A stretch of DNA of 64,000 nucleotides from Gracilibacillus halophilus YIM-C55.5 (lineage in GTDB: Bacteria > Bacillota > Bacilli > Bacillales > Amphibacillaceae): assembly GCF_000359605.1 (NCBI RefSeq), contig NZ_APML01000016.1:56973-120972 (forward strand), in the 5' to 3' direction. Shown piece after piece: positions 10,937-19,662 of the stretch; within the stretch, counting starts at the first letter, position 1; each line of letters opens with the position of its first letter. The notes under the pieces were generated by a model, which did no database searches, was not told the origin of the DNA, and saw only the letters and a list, made by a program, of their open reading frames with translations. Both the position numbers and the translations under genes were made by a program.

Positions 10937-11983
10937 ATGGAAATACAAACAAATAACATCCACGTGAGGGACCAAGAATGGCAAGAATTCACCTTAACCA
11001 ACGACAACGGCATGTCCGTTTCCATTTTAAATTTTGGCGGGATTATTACGAGAATTTTCGCACCAGACCGTGATGGAAATATTGAAAATTGTGTGATCGG
11101 TTTCAAAAATTATGAAGACTATCTCGATAATCCTGCCTTCTTTGGCGCATTAATCGGTCGTGTAGCGGGGCGAATTGAAAACGCTCAATTTGAATTAGAC
11201 GGTAAAAGCTTCTCTTTACCTACGAACGAGGGAAATCATCATCTGCATGGTGGTGAACCAGGTTTCCACAAGTCCATTTGGGATGTCAAACCATTTGAGA
11301 ATCAAGAATCAATCGGTTTAACACTGACATTGCACAGTCCAGACGGTGAAAATGGTTATCCGGGCAACCTAGATATGACCGTCACCTATACATTATCCAA
11401 TGACAATGACTTTACGATTTCGTATGAAGGAACCGCTGATCAAAACACTGTACTTACAACTACGAATCATTCGTATTTCAATTTAAGCGGAGATTTAACG
11501 TCAGATATTAAAGACCACAACATTACGTTAGACAGTAGTCAATTTGTCGAGCTTGATGAAGAGTTGATTCCAACAGGTAAAAAACTTGCTGTGGATCAAA
11601 CCGCTTATGATTTCCGTCAAGGCCGAAAAATGAAAGATGGCGTGACGTCAGATTTCCATCAAAACCTAGTCGCCAATCACGGCTATGACCACTACTTTAT
11701 TTTTGACCAATCGAAAGAGGAACGTGCGATTGTGCGTGATGATAAAAGCGGTCGTGAACTTCGGGTAACGACAAATCAACCGGGTGTGGTTATGTATACG
11801 TCTAACAACCTCCCAGAAGGGCTACATTTACGCGAACGTGATTCTGTCAGATATTTAGGATTATGCTTGGAAACACAAGCTTCTCCTGCATCCATTCATC
11901 ATGACGGATTTCCTTCCGTTTGGCTTGAAAAAGGAGAAACCTATTCGAAAGAAACAACTTTTCATTTTCGAACGTATGCATAA
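10937..11983 (+). CDS. galM: Aldose 1-epimerase (mutarotase)
   Basis: Interconverts the alpha and beta anomers of galactose, feeding the alpha form to GalK. The 348-aa protein shows ALIGRVAGRI, the catalytic histidine region NHHLHGG and TTNHSYFNLSG. The start follows GTAGGAGGAG. Last gene of the Leloir operon; two hairpins with T-runs follow. No lactose or galactoside transporter or galactosidase gene is in the window, so the sugar source is unknown. Confidence 0.95.
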   Translation: MEIQTNNIHVRDQEWQEFTLTNDNGMSVSILNFGGIITRIFAPDRDGNIENCVIGFKNYEDYLDNPAFFGALIGRVAGRIENAQFELDGKSFSLPTNEGNHHLHGGEPGFHKSIWDVKPFENQESIGLTLTLHSPDGENGYPGNLDMTVTYTLSNDNDFTISYEGTADQNTVLTTTNHSYFNLSGDLTSDIKDHNITLDSSQFVELDEELIPTGKKLAVDQTAYDFRQGRKMKDGVTSDFHQNLVANHGYDHYFIFDQSKEERAIVRDDKSGRELRVTTNQPGVVMYTSNNLPEGLHLRERDSVRYLGLCLETQASPASIHHDGFPSVWLEKGETYSKETTFHFRTYA

Positions 11984-12021
11984 TGGATGAAGACAGTTTT
12001 CGCTATGTTCAAATCGTTTTT

Positions 12022-12054
12022 TGGTTCTCATAATGCTTATGAGGACCATTTTTT
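12022..12054 (+). terminator. Terminator after galM
   Basis: An 11-bp stem (TGGTTCTCATA at 12022-12032 with TATGAGGACCA at 12038-12048, one G-U pair), a 5-nt loop and six T residues. It ends the gal operon. Confidence 0.75.
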
Positions 12055-12074
12055 GTGTTCTCTAACCATTTTTT

Positions 12075-12106
12075 TGTCTTCATCACGCTTATGATGACAC
12101 TTTTTT
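12075..12106 (+). terminator. Second terminator-like hairpin after galM
   Basis: A bulged stem (TGTC-TTCATCA with TGATGACA, loop CGCTTA) is followed by TTTTTT. It resembles the preceding hairpin in arrangement and loop sequence and may be a degenerate duplicate acting as a backup terminator. Confidence 0.45.
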
Positions 12107-12204
12107 CTGATTTCTTTTTCGATTTCTGTCATCATTGCACAAATGAAAACACATTTTTCAATTATCGGACCCATTTTTTGCCTTCATATCTTCAAGCTTT
12201 TAAG

Positions 12205-12930
12205 CTACGCGCTCACTAGGGCGTTCTGATCGGCAATAATTGTGACATTCGAATGATGGCGTAAAACAGAGGCAGGCATATGTTCATCCACTTCCTCATG
12301 AATCAATTTGCGTATGGCTTCTGCTTTATCTTCGCCAGAAGCTAACAATAAAATTTGTTTACTTTTCATAATCGTAGCAATTCCCATCGTAATCGCATGC
12401 GTTGGTACGTCATCCAAATGGTTAAAAAAACGTGCATTTGCTTTTCGAGTCGAATGCGCCAGTTCTACAACATGTGTCGTTGATTCAAACGCAGTTCCTG
12501 GTTCATTAAACCCGATGTGACCATTCTTTCCAATCCCTAATATTTGTAGATCGATACCATTCGTATCATCAATTTGCTTCTCATAACGCGCGCACTCTCT
12601 TGGTAAATCTTCAGCCATCCCATTGGGTATATGAATATTTTGTTCAGGTATATCCACTTCATCAAAAAAGTATTGATCCATATAATAGCGATAACTATTT
12701 GGATCTGTCGGTCGCATGCCAACATATTCATCCAAGTTAAATGTTGTGACGTGTTGATAAGACGTCTGGTTGAGTTGATGATCCTTCACTAATTGTTGAT
12801 AGGTCCCCTTGGGCGTGCCACCTGTTGCAAGGCCAAGCGTTACATAGTCGTTATTTCTAACCGTATCAATGATCAGTTCTGCCGTTTGATTGCTCATATC
12901 TTGGTAGTTTGTTGCTTGGATGATGTTCAT
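12205..12930 (-). CDS. nagB: Glucosamine-6-phosphate deaminase
   Basis: Converts glucosamine-6-phosphate to fructose-6-phosphate and ammonia. The 241-aa protein has the family motifs LGLATGGTPKGTY (about 32-44), FNLDEYVG, and GIGKNGHIGFNEPG with the catalytic histidine. The short length is normal for the Bacillus form without the C-terminal allosteric extension. GGGAGGAT precedes the ATG. The start abuts the nagA stop codon, so the two are translationally linked. Confidence 0.96.
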   Translation of the reverse strand: MNIIQATNYQDMSNQTAELIIDTVRNNDYVTLGLATGGTPKGTYQQLVKDHQLNQTSYQHVTTFNLDEYVGMRPTDPNSYRYYMDQYFFDEVDIPEQNIHIPNGMAEDLPRECARYEKQIDDTNGIDLQILGIGKNGHIGFNEPGTAFESTTHVVELAHSTRKANARFFNHLDDVPTHAITMGIATIMKSKQILLLASGEDKAEAIRKLIHEEVDEHMPASVLRHHSNVTIIADQNALVSA

Positions 12931-14118
12931 TTACGATCCTCCCTGTTGATAAGCTAGCTTTCCTCGACAAAATGTCATTTCTACTTCTAACGTGTCATCT
13001 AATAGTACAAGATCAGCATCTTTTCCAACAGCAATGCTTCCTTTCCGATCATCGACTCCTAGCTGTTTGGCAGGATTGGAGGCAGTCATTTGAATCATAT
13101 CTTCCATCGAGCAGTCCGTAAAGGTGAACATATTGTGCATAGCGTCTTTCATTTTCAATATACTGCCTGCCAGTGTCCCATCTGATAATGTAGCCCTCGT
13201 CTCCCCTACTTGTACGTCTTGTCCGCCTAAATCATAGCTACCTTGTTTTAAGCATTTGGCCCGAATCGCATCCGAAATCAATAACACACGATCACTTGTT
13301 TTTTGTCTGTAAGCGATCTTTACGATTTCAGGTCGAATATGAATACCATCGGCGATCATTTCTACGAACAATTCATCGTGTAACAGCGCGGCTCCTGCAA
13401 CGCCTGGCTCACGATGATGCAATCCCCGCATACCATTAAAAAGGTGTGTCACATGTGTCGCGCCTGCTTTTACTGCTTGTTCCACTTCTTCATACGTAGC
13501 ATCCGAATGACCAACTGAGGCAACAACGCCCGAATCGTTCAAATGTTGGATCAAATGCATTCCGTTTTGTTCTTCTGGCGCTAACGTCACAAGGCGAATG
13601 TTATAATTGGCTAATTGTTGCCATCTTTGAAACATTTCAATATCTGGTTGTTTCATATGCTCTACAGGTTGAGCGCCAGCTCGTTTTTTAGAAAGAAATG
13701 GCCCTTCCAAATGAATGCCTAACACTTCTGCCGTTCCATTTGAAGATGCATCGCGCATATACGTGGACACATTAACTAGCGCCTCTTCAATGGCTGCTTC
13801 TTCTTGTGTCATGGTTGTTGCTAAAAAGCTCGTTGTTCCTTCTTTTGGTAGATGAGTGGCCATCGTTTGAATTGCTTCTTGTGTGGCATCCATTGTATCG
13901 GCTCCTGCCACCCCATGTATATGTACATCAATCATTCCCGGAATCAAGACACTTTTATACGACGGTTGAATCACTTGTAATGTGCGGCTTTTTTCTTGAT
14001 CAAGTTGATTCACATCACCAATTGCCGTAATAATGCCATCCTCGACTTGAATATAGCCATGTTGATATATACCTGTCTCACTATAAATTGTTACATCTTT
14101 TATGATAAAGCCATACAT
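12931..14118 (-). CDS. nagA: N-acetylglucosamine-6-phosphate deacetylase
   Basis: Removes acetate from GlcNAc-6-phosphate made by the PTS. The 395-aa amidohydrolase shows the metal motif DVHIHGVAG, the ligand region HLEGPFLS, SVGHSDAT and HLFNGM. The frame stays open for about 100 codons upstream, but I place the start at ATG 14118 (MYGFIIKDV) because AAAGGAG sits 8 nt before it and the family begins here; the upstream extension would run into divergent nagE. Operon nagA-nagB. Confidence 0.95.
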   Translation of the reverse strand: MYGFIIKDVTIYSETGIYQHGYIQVEDGIITAIGDVNQLDQEKSRTLQVIQPSYKSVLIPGMIDVHIHGVAGADTMDATQEAIQTMATHLPKEGTTSFLATTMTQEEAAIEEALVNVSTYMRDASSNGTAEVLGIHLEGPFLSKKRAGAQPVEHMKQPDIEMFQRWQQLANYNIRLVTLAPEEQNGMHLIQHLNDSGVVASVGHSDATYEEVEQAVKAGATHVTHLFNGMRGLHHREPGVAGAALLHDELFVEMIADGIHIRPEIVKIAYRQKTSDRVLLISDAIRAKCLKQGSYDLGGQDVQVGETRATLSDGTLAGSILKMKDAMHNMFTFTDCSMEDMIQMTASNPAKQLGVDDRKGSIAVGKDADLVLLDDTLEVEMTFCRGKLAYQQGGS

Positions 14119-14230
14119 ATATCTCGCTCCTTTATGAATAGGGTGATACAAAACGGGAAAGTTATTCTCATCTAACACTGAAACAAACATTCTCAATCCA
14201 AATATGTTTGCTACTAAGGAGTATGATATC

Positions 14231-16155
14231 ATGTTAAATTTTTTGCAACGAATTGGGAAGTCTTTAATGCTTCCAATTGCCGTACTTCCTGCGGCTGCTT
14301 TATTATTACGGTTAGGACAAGATGACCTCTTAAACATTCCGTTTATCGCGGAATCTGGTAATGCGATTTTTGATAATTTGGCACTTATCTTTGCCATTGG
14401 TGTCGCAATAGGTTTTTCAAAAGATAACAATGGGGCAGCTGGATTAGCGGGTGTGATTGGTTTCTTAGTGCTAACGAATGGTACACAAGCGATTAATGAA
14501 GATATTGATATGGGCGTCCTTGGTGGTATTCTTTCCGGTATTATTGCAGGGCTTCTCTATAATCGCTATCAAGGGATTCAATTGCCACAATGGCTTGGTT
14601 TCTTTAGCGGGAAACGATTTGTCCCGATTGTCACTGCTGCTGTCATGGTCATCGTCGCCTTTCTTTTTGGCTATATCTGGCCACCGGTTCAATCAGGAAT
14701 CAATGGTATTGGGCAATGGATCATTGATGCTGGTGCACTCGGCGTTGGTGTATACGGATTTCTCAACCGTTTACTCATTCCAGTTGGCTTACACCATGTA
14801 TTAAACAGTTTAGTTTGGTTTGTTTTCGGTGAATATAACGGGGCGACTGGAGACCTTGACCGATTCTTTGCCGGTGACCCAGAAGCTGGGATATTTATGG
14901 CTGGCTTCTTCCCTATCATGATGTTTGGTCTGCCCGCTGCGGCATTAGCATGATTCTTACAGCAAAAGAAAACCGGCGAAAAGAAGTGACAGGATTGCTC
15001 TTTGGGATTGCTTTTACTTCTTTCTTAACCGGGATTACCGAACCGATCGAATTTTCATTTATGTTCTTGTCACCTGTACTCTATTTCGTCCATGCGATCC
15101 TTACAGCCAGTTCATTCATTGTCGTCTACCTTATGGATATCCATCATGGGTTTGGTTTTTCTGCTGGTGCGATTGACTATGTTCTCAATTTCGGTATCGC
15201 TCAGCGGCCGCTATTTCTACTCGTGATCGGGCTGATTTACGGTGTCGTTTATTTCGCTGTCTTTTACTTCTTAATTAAGGGGCTTAACCTCAGCACACCA
15301 GGACGAGAGGATGAAGAAGACCTAGAAGAAGAAATCGACGAAGGGAACGATACGGTAACTGGCGACAAATATGATCACTTAGCCAATCAATACATCAAAG
15401 CACTCGGAGGCAAGGAAAATATTACGTCGCTAGATAATTGTGCGACAAGGTTGAGAATGCAGCTCGATCAACCATCCCAAGTTGACGAAAAAACATTAAA
15501 GCGTCATGGCGCAAAAGGGGTCATGAAAACAGGTAATAAGAATGTACAAGTCATTGTCGGTACCGATGTCGAATTTGTTGCATCCGCTATGCGTGAACGA
15601 ATGAATCAGTCTACGCATGAGTCAGTTGCATCAAATGATAAGCAAGAAACAAAAGAAGCAGATTCGGAAAAGCCATCGCCAAAAGAACCTTTACAAGAAA
15701 AAGATTTTGTTGCGCCGATAACTGGTACGATTCTTGATTTAACGCAAGTACCCGATGACGTCTTCTCTCAAAAAATGATGGGAGATGGATTTGCGATCGA
15801 GCCTACGGACGGTTCTGTGGTATCGCCTGTTGATGGCGAAATCGTCAATGTCTTTCCAACGAAACACGCTATCGGTATTCGATCGAACAAAGGATATGAA
15901 ATCTTGATTCATGTTGGTGTTGATACCGTTGAATTAAATGGAGAAGGATTTGAAACATTTGTGAAAGAAGGCGATACGGTACAAAAAGGCCAAGAAATCA
16001 TGAAAGCTGATATCGATCAAATCAAAGAAAATGTACCATCACTTATTTCACCTATCGTATTGACAAATATGGCAGACGATGCGGAAATCACCATTAAAAA
16101 AGACGGCCAAATCGAACAAGGTGAAGCAGATCTCATCACCGTGCAACCGAATTAA
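14231..16155 (+). CDS. nagE: N-acetylglucosamine PTS transporter, IICBA type (frameshifted at about 14950)
   Basis: Imports and phosphorylates GlcNAc. Domains are membrane EIIC (residues 1 to about 365), EIIB with its phospho-cysteine in LDNCATRLRMQ, and EIIA with its phospho-histidine in ILIHVGVDTVELNG. EIIC is split: one frame ends at 14953 with GLPAAALA, and the next resumes at 14950 with MILTAKENRRKE. Other family members read straight through as ALAMILTA, so one A appears to be missing (GCAATG read as GCATG). Repaired length is about 641 aa. The start is ATG 14231 after AAGGAG; an ATG at 14204 has no ribosome binding site. Divergent from nagAB, which supplies the next two steps. Confidence 0.92.
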
Positions 16156-16225
16156 CGATTCGACGAGGCTTGGAGCAACATTATATCGTAATAAATTCAG
16201 TGAAATATCAAAAAGGATTAAAAAT

Positions 16226-16268
16226 AGAGCAAATCATCTAGACTCCTGTTTAGATGATTTGCTCTTTT
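16226..16268 (+). terminator. Terminator after nagE
   Basis: A 15-bp perfect stem (AGAGCAAATCATCTA at 16226-16240 with 16251-16265) and 10-nt loop followed by TTTT. The rest of the gap up to 16410 shows nothing I recognise. Confidence 0.85.
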
Positions 16269-16410
16269 GAAACATGGCTTTCAAAAGCTGTTTAAGCATA
16301 GTAGATGCAAAATTGTTGAGTCTAATTAGCAGTTACATCAGAAGTGACTATAACGAAAATTGGTTTAATGTTTTAGTTGAGTTAGGCGCGGAGTATAGTA
16401 ATGCGTGCTT

Positions 16411-16770
16411 TTATTGCTCTACAATTAGTTTCTTTAAATCCTTATGTTTATAGTCTACTACTTCGACAAAGGGTTTAAAACTATTTTCCGTAAAGTCTCC
16501 TGTAGTAAAGTCTGTGTTAAACGTTATTGTTTCTAATCCATATGGAGGATTGTGAGGTCCTGTGAATGTTTGAATTGAAATGGTTAAATGATAAGAGTCA
16601 TCCTCTTTTTTTAGTTCTAAAATTTCCCCTCCATAATAATTCTTGTTTTTAAATGACTTCTTATAAAAGTTCTTAACTGCATTATCAATGTATGGGAACA
16701 TAATCTGTAGAACGAATTCATCAATTACTGATTTGCTTTGTTCTTGCAACTTCTCTTCATATTTTTCCAC
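16411..16770 (-). CDS. Hypothetical protein, DUF3888-like, probably N-terminally truncated
   Basis: A 119-aa product with charged N-terminus and a core reading YYGGEILELKKED, SIQTFTGPHNPPYGLETITF. The central pattern reminds me of the secreted DUF3888 family of Bacillaceae, but this is from memory and uncertain. The start is a GTG with no good ribosome binding site. The frame stays open upstream to 16833 without a signal peptide, which suggests loss of the N-terminus. It sits in an AT-rich accessory stretch, divergent from the next gene. Confidence 0.45.
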   Translation of the reverse strand: MEKYEEKLQEQSKSVIDEFVLQIMFPYIDNAVKNFYKKSFKNKNYYGGEILELKKEDDSYHLTISIQTFTGPHNPPYGLETITFNTDFTTGDFTENSFKPFVEVVDYKHKDLKKLIVEQ

Positions 16771-16858
16771 TACCAGTAAACTCTTTTTTTGTAGTTTACA
16801 TATTAGAGGTAAATAATGGACATACTGAATTCAGCCAGTTTTTTTGGGGGGAGTTTGG

Positions 16859-17347
16859 ATGTCTATAGAACATATTATTATAATAATGGTGTGGATAGTA
16901 TCTTTCTCTGTCCTTTTTATATTTATTCCGAAAGATAAAATCCTTCATGCCTTAGTAGCATCTCATATTAAGCAGGCTATAACATGGGTGTTTGGTCTTA
17001 TTGTATCTAATTATAGGTTAATTGAATATCCTGTTAGGTTGTTTCCTTATACAAGCAAGGCAAGTTTTACTTTTGAATTTTTTGCTTATCCTGCAATCTG
17101 TGCCATCTTTAATGTTCATTATCCAGAGGGAAGAAGTAGAGTAGCTAAATTTGGTTACTATGCTCTATATTCCTCAATCATTACAATCATTGAAATAATA
17201 CTTGAAAGAAATACTGATGTAATTAATTATATTCATTGGTCTTGGTATTGGACTTGGATAACGTTATTTATATCATTCTTTTTGTCACGTTCATATTATA
17301 AATGGTTCTTTAATAGAATATACTCACATTGTGGACATACAAAATAA
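16859..17347 (+). CDS. CBO0543-like integral membrane protein
   Basis: A 162-aa membrane protein with about five hydrophobic segments and aromatic-rich loops (SKASFTFEFFAYPA, IHWSWYWTW). The layout resembles the CBO0543 family, which is common in Bacillaceae and has no known function. The start is ATG 16859, 5 nt after a strong GGGGGGAG; the longer frame begins with an unlikely TTG inside that ribosome binding site. Its neighbours are orphans, so context gives no clue to its job. Confidence 0.65.
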   Translation: MSIEHIIIIMVWIVSFSVLFIFIPKDKILHALVASHIKQAITWVFGLIVSNYRLIEYPVRLFPYTSKASFTFEFFAYPAICAIFNVHYPEGRSRVAKFGYYALYSSIITIIEIILERNTDVINYIHWSWYWTWITLFISFFLSRSYYKWFFNRIYSHCGHTK

Positions 17348-17471
17348 TCTGAGGGAAATTGTATTTCTTGATCAGATGTTGAATTTATACAGGGAAAATT
17401 CATTAAAGAAAGTTGTTGCATGATCTGAACTAACAAGATTTACATGAAACCCAGAAAACAATCCAAAAACT

Positions 17472-17960
17472 TTAATTTGTATTTTTGTGTTTAACATACA
17501 AACCTTCAACAAAGTTTCCACAAATTGCACCAATGAAACCAGTTAAAACGCCACTTAACACGGGACTAATTAAAAAATTGATACTTAAGCCTAAGACCAT
17601 ACCAATTACTAGCCCTAAAAATAACCCTGTGTAGTAAGTTCTTTCTTTAGACATAGTTGAATTGCCATTCTCTATATCATGGATATGATTAATGTCCTTT
17701 GCTCTATTGAAGGCATCCCACATTGAAAAGGCATATATAGAAGGGTAAAAAAGCCCCCATTCAATGTTAGCTACTGTTAATGCTTTATGTATCTCCAAAT
17801 TAATAGTATAAATAAGAGACATGTTTATGTTAGACATGACATTAAAGTAAATTTCTAGTCCCATTAAAACTAGTCCTTTTATATATTCTTTATTATACAA
17901 CTGCCCCAGACCTGGGAAAGCCATGGACCAAAATAATGCTGATATTGGGGATTTTTTCAT
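17472..17960 (-). CDS. Small multi-pass membrane protein with FPGLGQLYN motif
   Basis: A 162-aa protein starting MKKSPISALFWSMAFPGLGQ and followed by LYN, an N-terminal motif common in TM2-like and other small integral membrane proteins. Hydrophobic segments lie at about 10-45, 60-80 and 110-150, the last glycine-rich (GLVIGMVLGLS). GGAGTGG precedes the ATG. No function can be assigned. Base composition is AT-rich like the rest of the 16.3-18.8 kb patch. Confidence 0.6.
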   Translation of the reverse strand: MKKSPISALFWSMAFPGLGQLYNKEYIKGLVLMGLEIYFNVMSNINMSLIYTINLEIHKALTVANIEWGLFYPSIYAFSMWDAFNRAKDINHIHDIENGNSTMSKERTYYTGLFLGLVIGMVLGLSINFLISPVLSGVLTGFIGAICGNFVEGLYVKHKNTN

Positions 17961-18039
17961 GTTGCCACTCCATTCTTTTTACAATTATTGGCTTTATTGC
18001 AGTTTTTCACACTGATCTTTTCTAATACTCTTCCATATT

Positions 18040-18531
18040 TAGTTGAAATAGACACTCATTTCAGCTCTGTATATAAAAGCTATCTGTATTTAAAGAGTTT
18101 CTTTAGTTGGTTAGTTTCAGAAGAATATATTAAAAGTGAACTACGAAATAAAAGCTCCAAAAGATGGATATCTACTTCCAAAATTCTTATCAATCAAAGA
18201 ATTGGAGATGTTAAGAAAACGTGCCTTTCTTGAAGTATTATATGCAACTAGTTGTCGTTTATCTAAGGTTCATGATTAAATAAAGCTGATAACAATCAAC
18301 AGATCAAAAAGGGCAATCAAAGGGAAATAAAAATAATCTCTAAAATGGTGGCTTGCAGGCAAAGTTCGTCCCCATGTTTTAAGACATATTTTCGCAACAT
18401 TAAATAATGGAGCTGAACTCGTAGCTATTCAAGAATTGTTAGGTCATGATTCACCAGATACCACACTTAGGTATGCAAAAATAACTCACGCAAGAAAGCG
18501 TGAGCAACATAAGAGATATCTAATTAAATAA
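18040..18531 (+). pseudogene. Decayed XerC/XerD-type tyrosine recombinase
   Basis: Pieces of a site-specific recombinase lie in order but in different frames. The N-terminal core-binding part (LKSFFSWLVSEEYIK) is in one frame up to about 18132. From 18133 the next frame reads PKFLSIKELEMLR and LEVLYATSCRLSK with the first catalytic arginine, then stops at 18277-18279. After in-frame stops and an apparent internal deletion, 18361-18531 gives [11 protein letters not shown] (H-x-x-R), [14 protein letters not shown] (the second histidine and the tyrosine) and a stop. The gene cannot make active enzyme. It suggests an old integrated element around 16.3-18.8 kb; I found no attachment-site repeats. 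Confidence 0.8.
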
Positions 18532-18698
18532 AAGTGATTGTCATTAGACTACATACACAAATTTCTGTTTTAGATGACTTTGTGAAAACATGTACTTAAG
18601 CTAAAAAAGGTAAATTATTTTTCAATAAGAGGAACAATAGTATAAATCCTCCATCACTTACACAACCTAAAATTAATCATTTTTAGGGAAGGTTAATT

Positions 18699-18815
18699 AT
18701 GCCAGAAAAAGAAATGGGTGTCGTATTGGGGCCAGTAATTTTACCTATACTAACATTAGTACCAGGTCTAACGATAGGATTTATCATTTATCACATTGTT
18801 CTAACAATTAAATAA
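18699..18815 (+). CDS. 38-aa single-pass membrane peptide
   Basis: A short frame begins MPEKEMGVVLGPVILP and continues as one hydrophobic helix ending HIVLTIK. An AGGGAAGG ribosome binding site lies 7 nt before the ATG, and a terminator hairpin starts at its stop codon. Those two signals together make it a credible small gene despite its size. Function is unknown; the charged start plus a single helix would suit a small membrane effector or a peptide of an associated system. Confidence 0.5.
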   Translation: MPEKEMGVVLGPVILPILTLVPGLTIGFIIYHIVLTIK

Positions 18816-18843
18816 CAGAAGTCACTAAGTTACTTCTGTTATT
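18811..18843 (+). terminator. Terminator after the 38-aa membrane peptide
   Basis: A 12-bp stem (AATAACAGAAGT with ACTTCTGTTATT) and 9-nt loop overlap the stop codon, followed by TAAAC rather than a long T-run. The remainder to 19038 shows no gene that I can support. Confidence 0.5.
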
Positions 18844-19038
18844 TAAACTAATAGAGCTTTATTTGAAGAAGGAATGATTTTAAATGGCTTCCTTTGCTGC
18901 GCAGTACAACGATACCACGCATAGCTTTATTCACTAACTGTAAGGTTGTACTTAAATAATAGATATAATTGTTGAACACAACAATTTAAGTTTGCATTAA
19001 AATGCAATTTAATCATAGACCAGCACTAAATAGCAACC

Positions 19039-19191
19039 TCACATATCATGTGATGAACCATGTTTTTGCCGGGAATGGTTTTTATTTTTTACTTTATGTG
19101 ATCCTGCTAATGGTTCACCATAAGGCTCTTGTACGCTTTTGGGTAGATTCGGTTGTTTCTGCTGTTTCGGTCCTTTACGATTTTTGGTCAT
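19039..19191 (-). CDS. sspP: Small acid-soluble spore protein P
   Basis: A 50-aa frame begins [13 protein letters not shown] and ends [18 protein letters not shown]. The tail matches the conserved end of Bacillus SspP (KVKNRNHTRQKH, then SHDM), a minor spore-core protein made in the forespore. A GGAGG ribosome binding site lies about 10 nt before the ATG. It is easy to miss because of its length and because a longer spurious frame runs antisense. Its usual partner sspO is not adjacent. Its presence indicates a spore former. Confidence 0.88.
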   Translation of the reverse strand: MTKNRKGPKQQKQPNLPKSVQEPYGEPLAGSHKVKNKNHSRQKHGSSHDM

Positions 19192-19369
19192 CTTGATTCA
19201 TCCTCCATGATTTAGTTATATTTTGGTTTGGCGCTGTTCACTTTTAGATTTGTATGTGTCATGTGACAAAACTTGATGATACGTATCCTTTATTTTCTCA
19301 GATTCCTGCTAAATTATACGAAGGCTTTAACCTGTTCGATAAAAGGTTTAGAGCTTGTTTATATGAACC

Positions 19370-19405
19370 AAAAAAAATGAGTATCTGACCTTTGATACTC
19401 ATTTT
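19370..19405 (-). terminator. Terminator for the small gene at 19440-19610
   Basis: On the minus strand AAAATGAGTATC pairs with GATACTCATTTT across a 7-nt loop and runs into seven or more T residues (A-run at 19371-19377 on the plus strand). Confidence 0.75.
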
Positions 19406-19439
19406 ACGTACACTCCAATACTGAACCATTGAAGTGGCT

Positions 19440-19610
19440 CTATTTATTTTTCAGTTGGTCGATTTTTTCTTCTAGTTGTTCTACTCTTTGTTCTAGCTCG
19501 GTAGTTGATTGGTTGCTACGCTTACTCCAGGATTGAACCATAGCGATAATAAACACGACAAACACAATCATAGCTAAAACAAACCAAATCATAATATCGA
19601 TAGGAATCAC
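19440..19610 (-). CDS. Small membrane-anchored coiled-coil protein (50-56 aa)
   Basis: The product has one N-terminal membrane helix (IMIWFVLAMIVFVVFIIAM) followed by a short coiled coil (TELEQRVEQLEEKIDQLK). The start is uncertain. GTG 19610 overlaps the ribosome binding site GAAAGGGTGATT, while ATG 19592 gives a 50-aa form about 12 nt beyond that site and is perhaps more likely. It has its own terminator and lies just downstream of the ROK gene on the same strand. Function is unknown; the phage-shock-like helix plus coiled-coil layout is common among small Bacillus membrane proteins. Confidence 0.6.
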   Translation of the reverse strand: MIPIDIMIWFVLAMIVFVVFIIAMVQSWSKRSNQSTTELEQRVEQLEEKIDQLKNK

Positions 19611-19662
19611 CCTTTCCAGAAATCAGCGATTAACGTATCAATGACAGTTGATCATCAATGAT

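Noticed and set aside
14119..14230. NagR or CcpA operator between nagA and nagE
   Set aside because: I looked for a GntR-type palindrome and a cre site and found no convincing match, so I do not annotate one.
12931..14430. 499-aa version of NagA
   Set aside because: The extra N-terminus overlaps divergent nagE and its regulatory region; ATG 14118 has the ribosome binding site and the family start.
19002..19196. 64-codon plus-strand frame
   Set aside because: It is antisense to sspP, has no ribosome binding site and no recognisable content.
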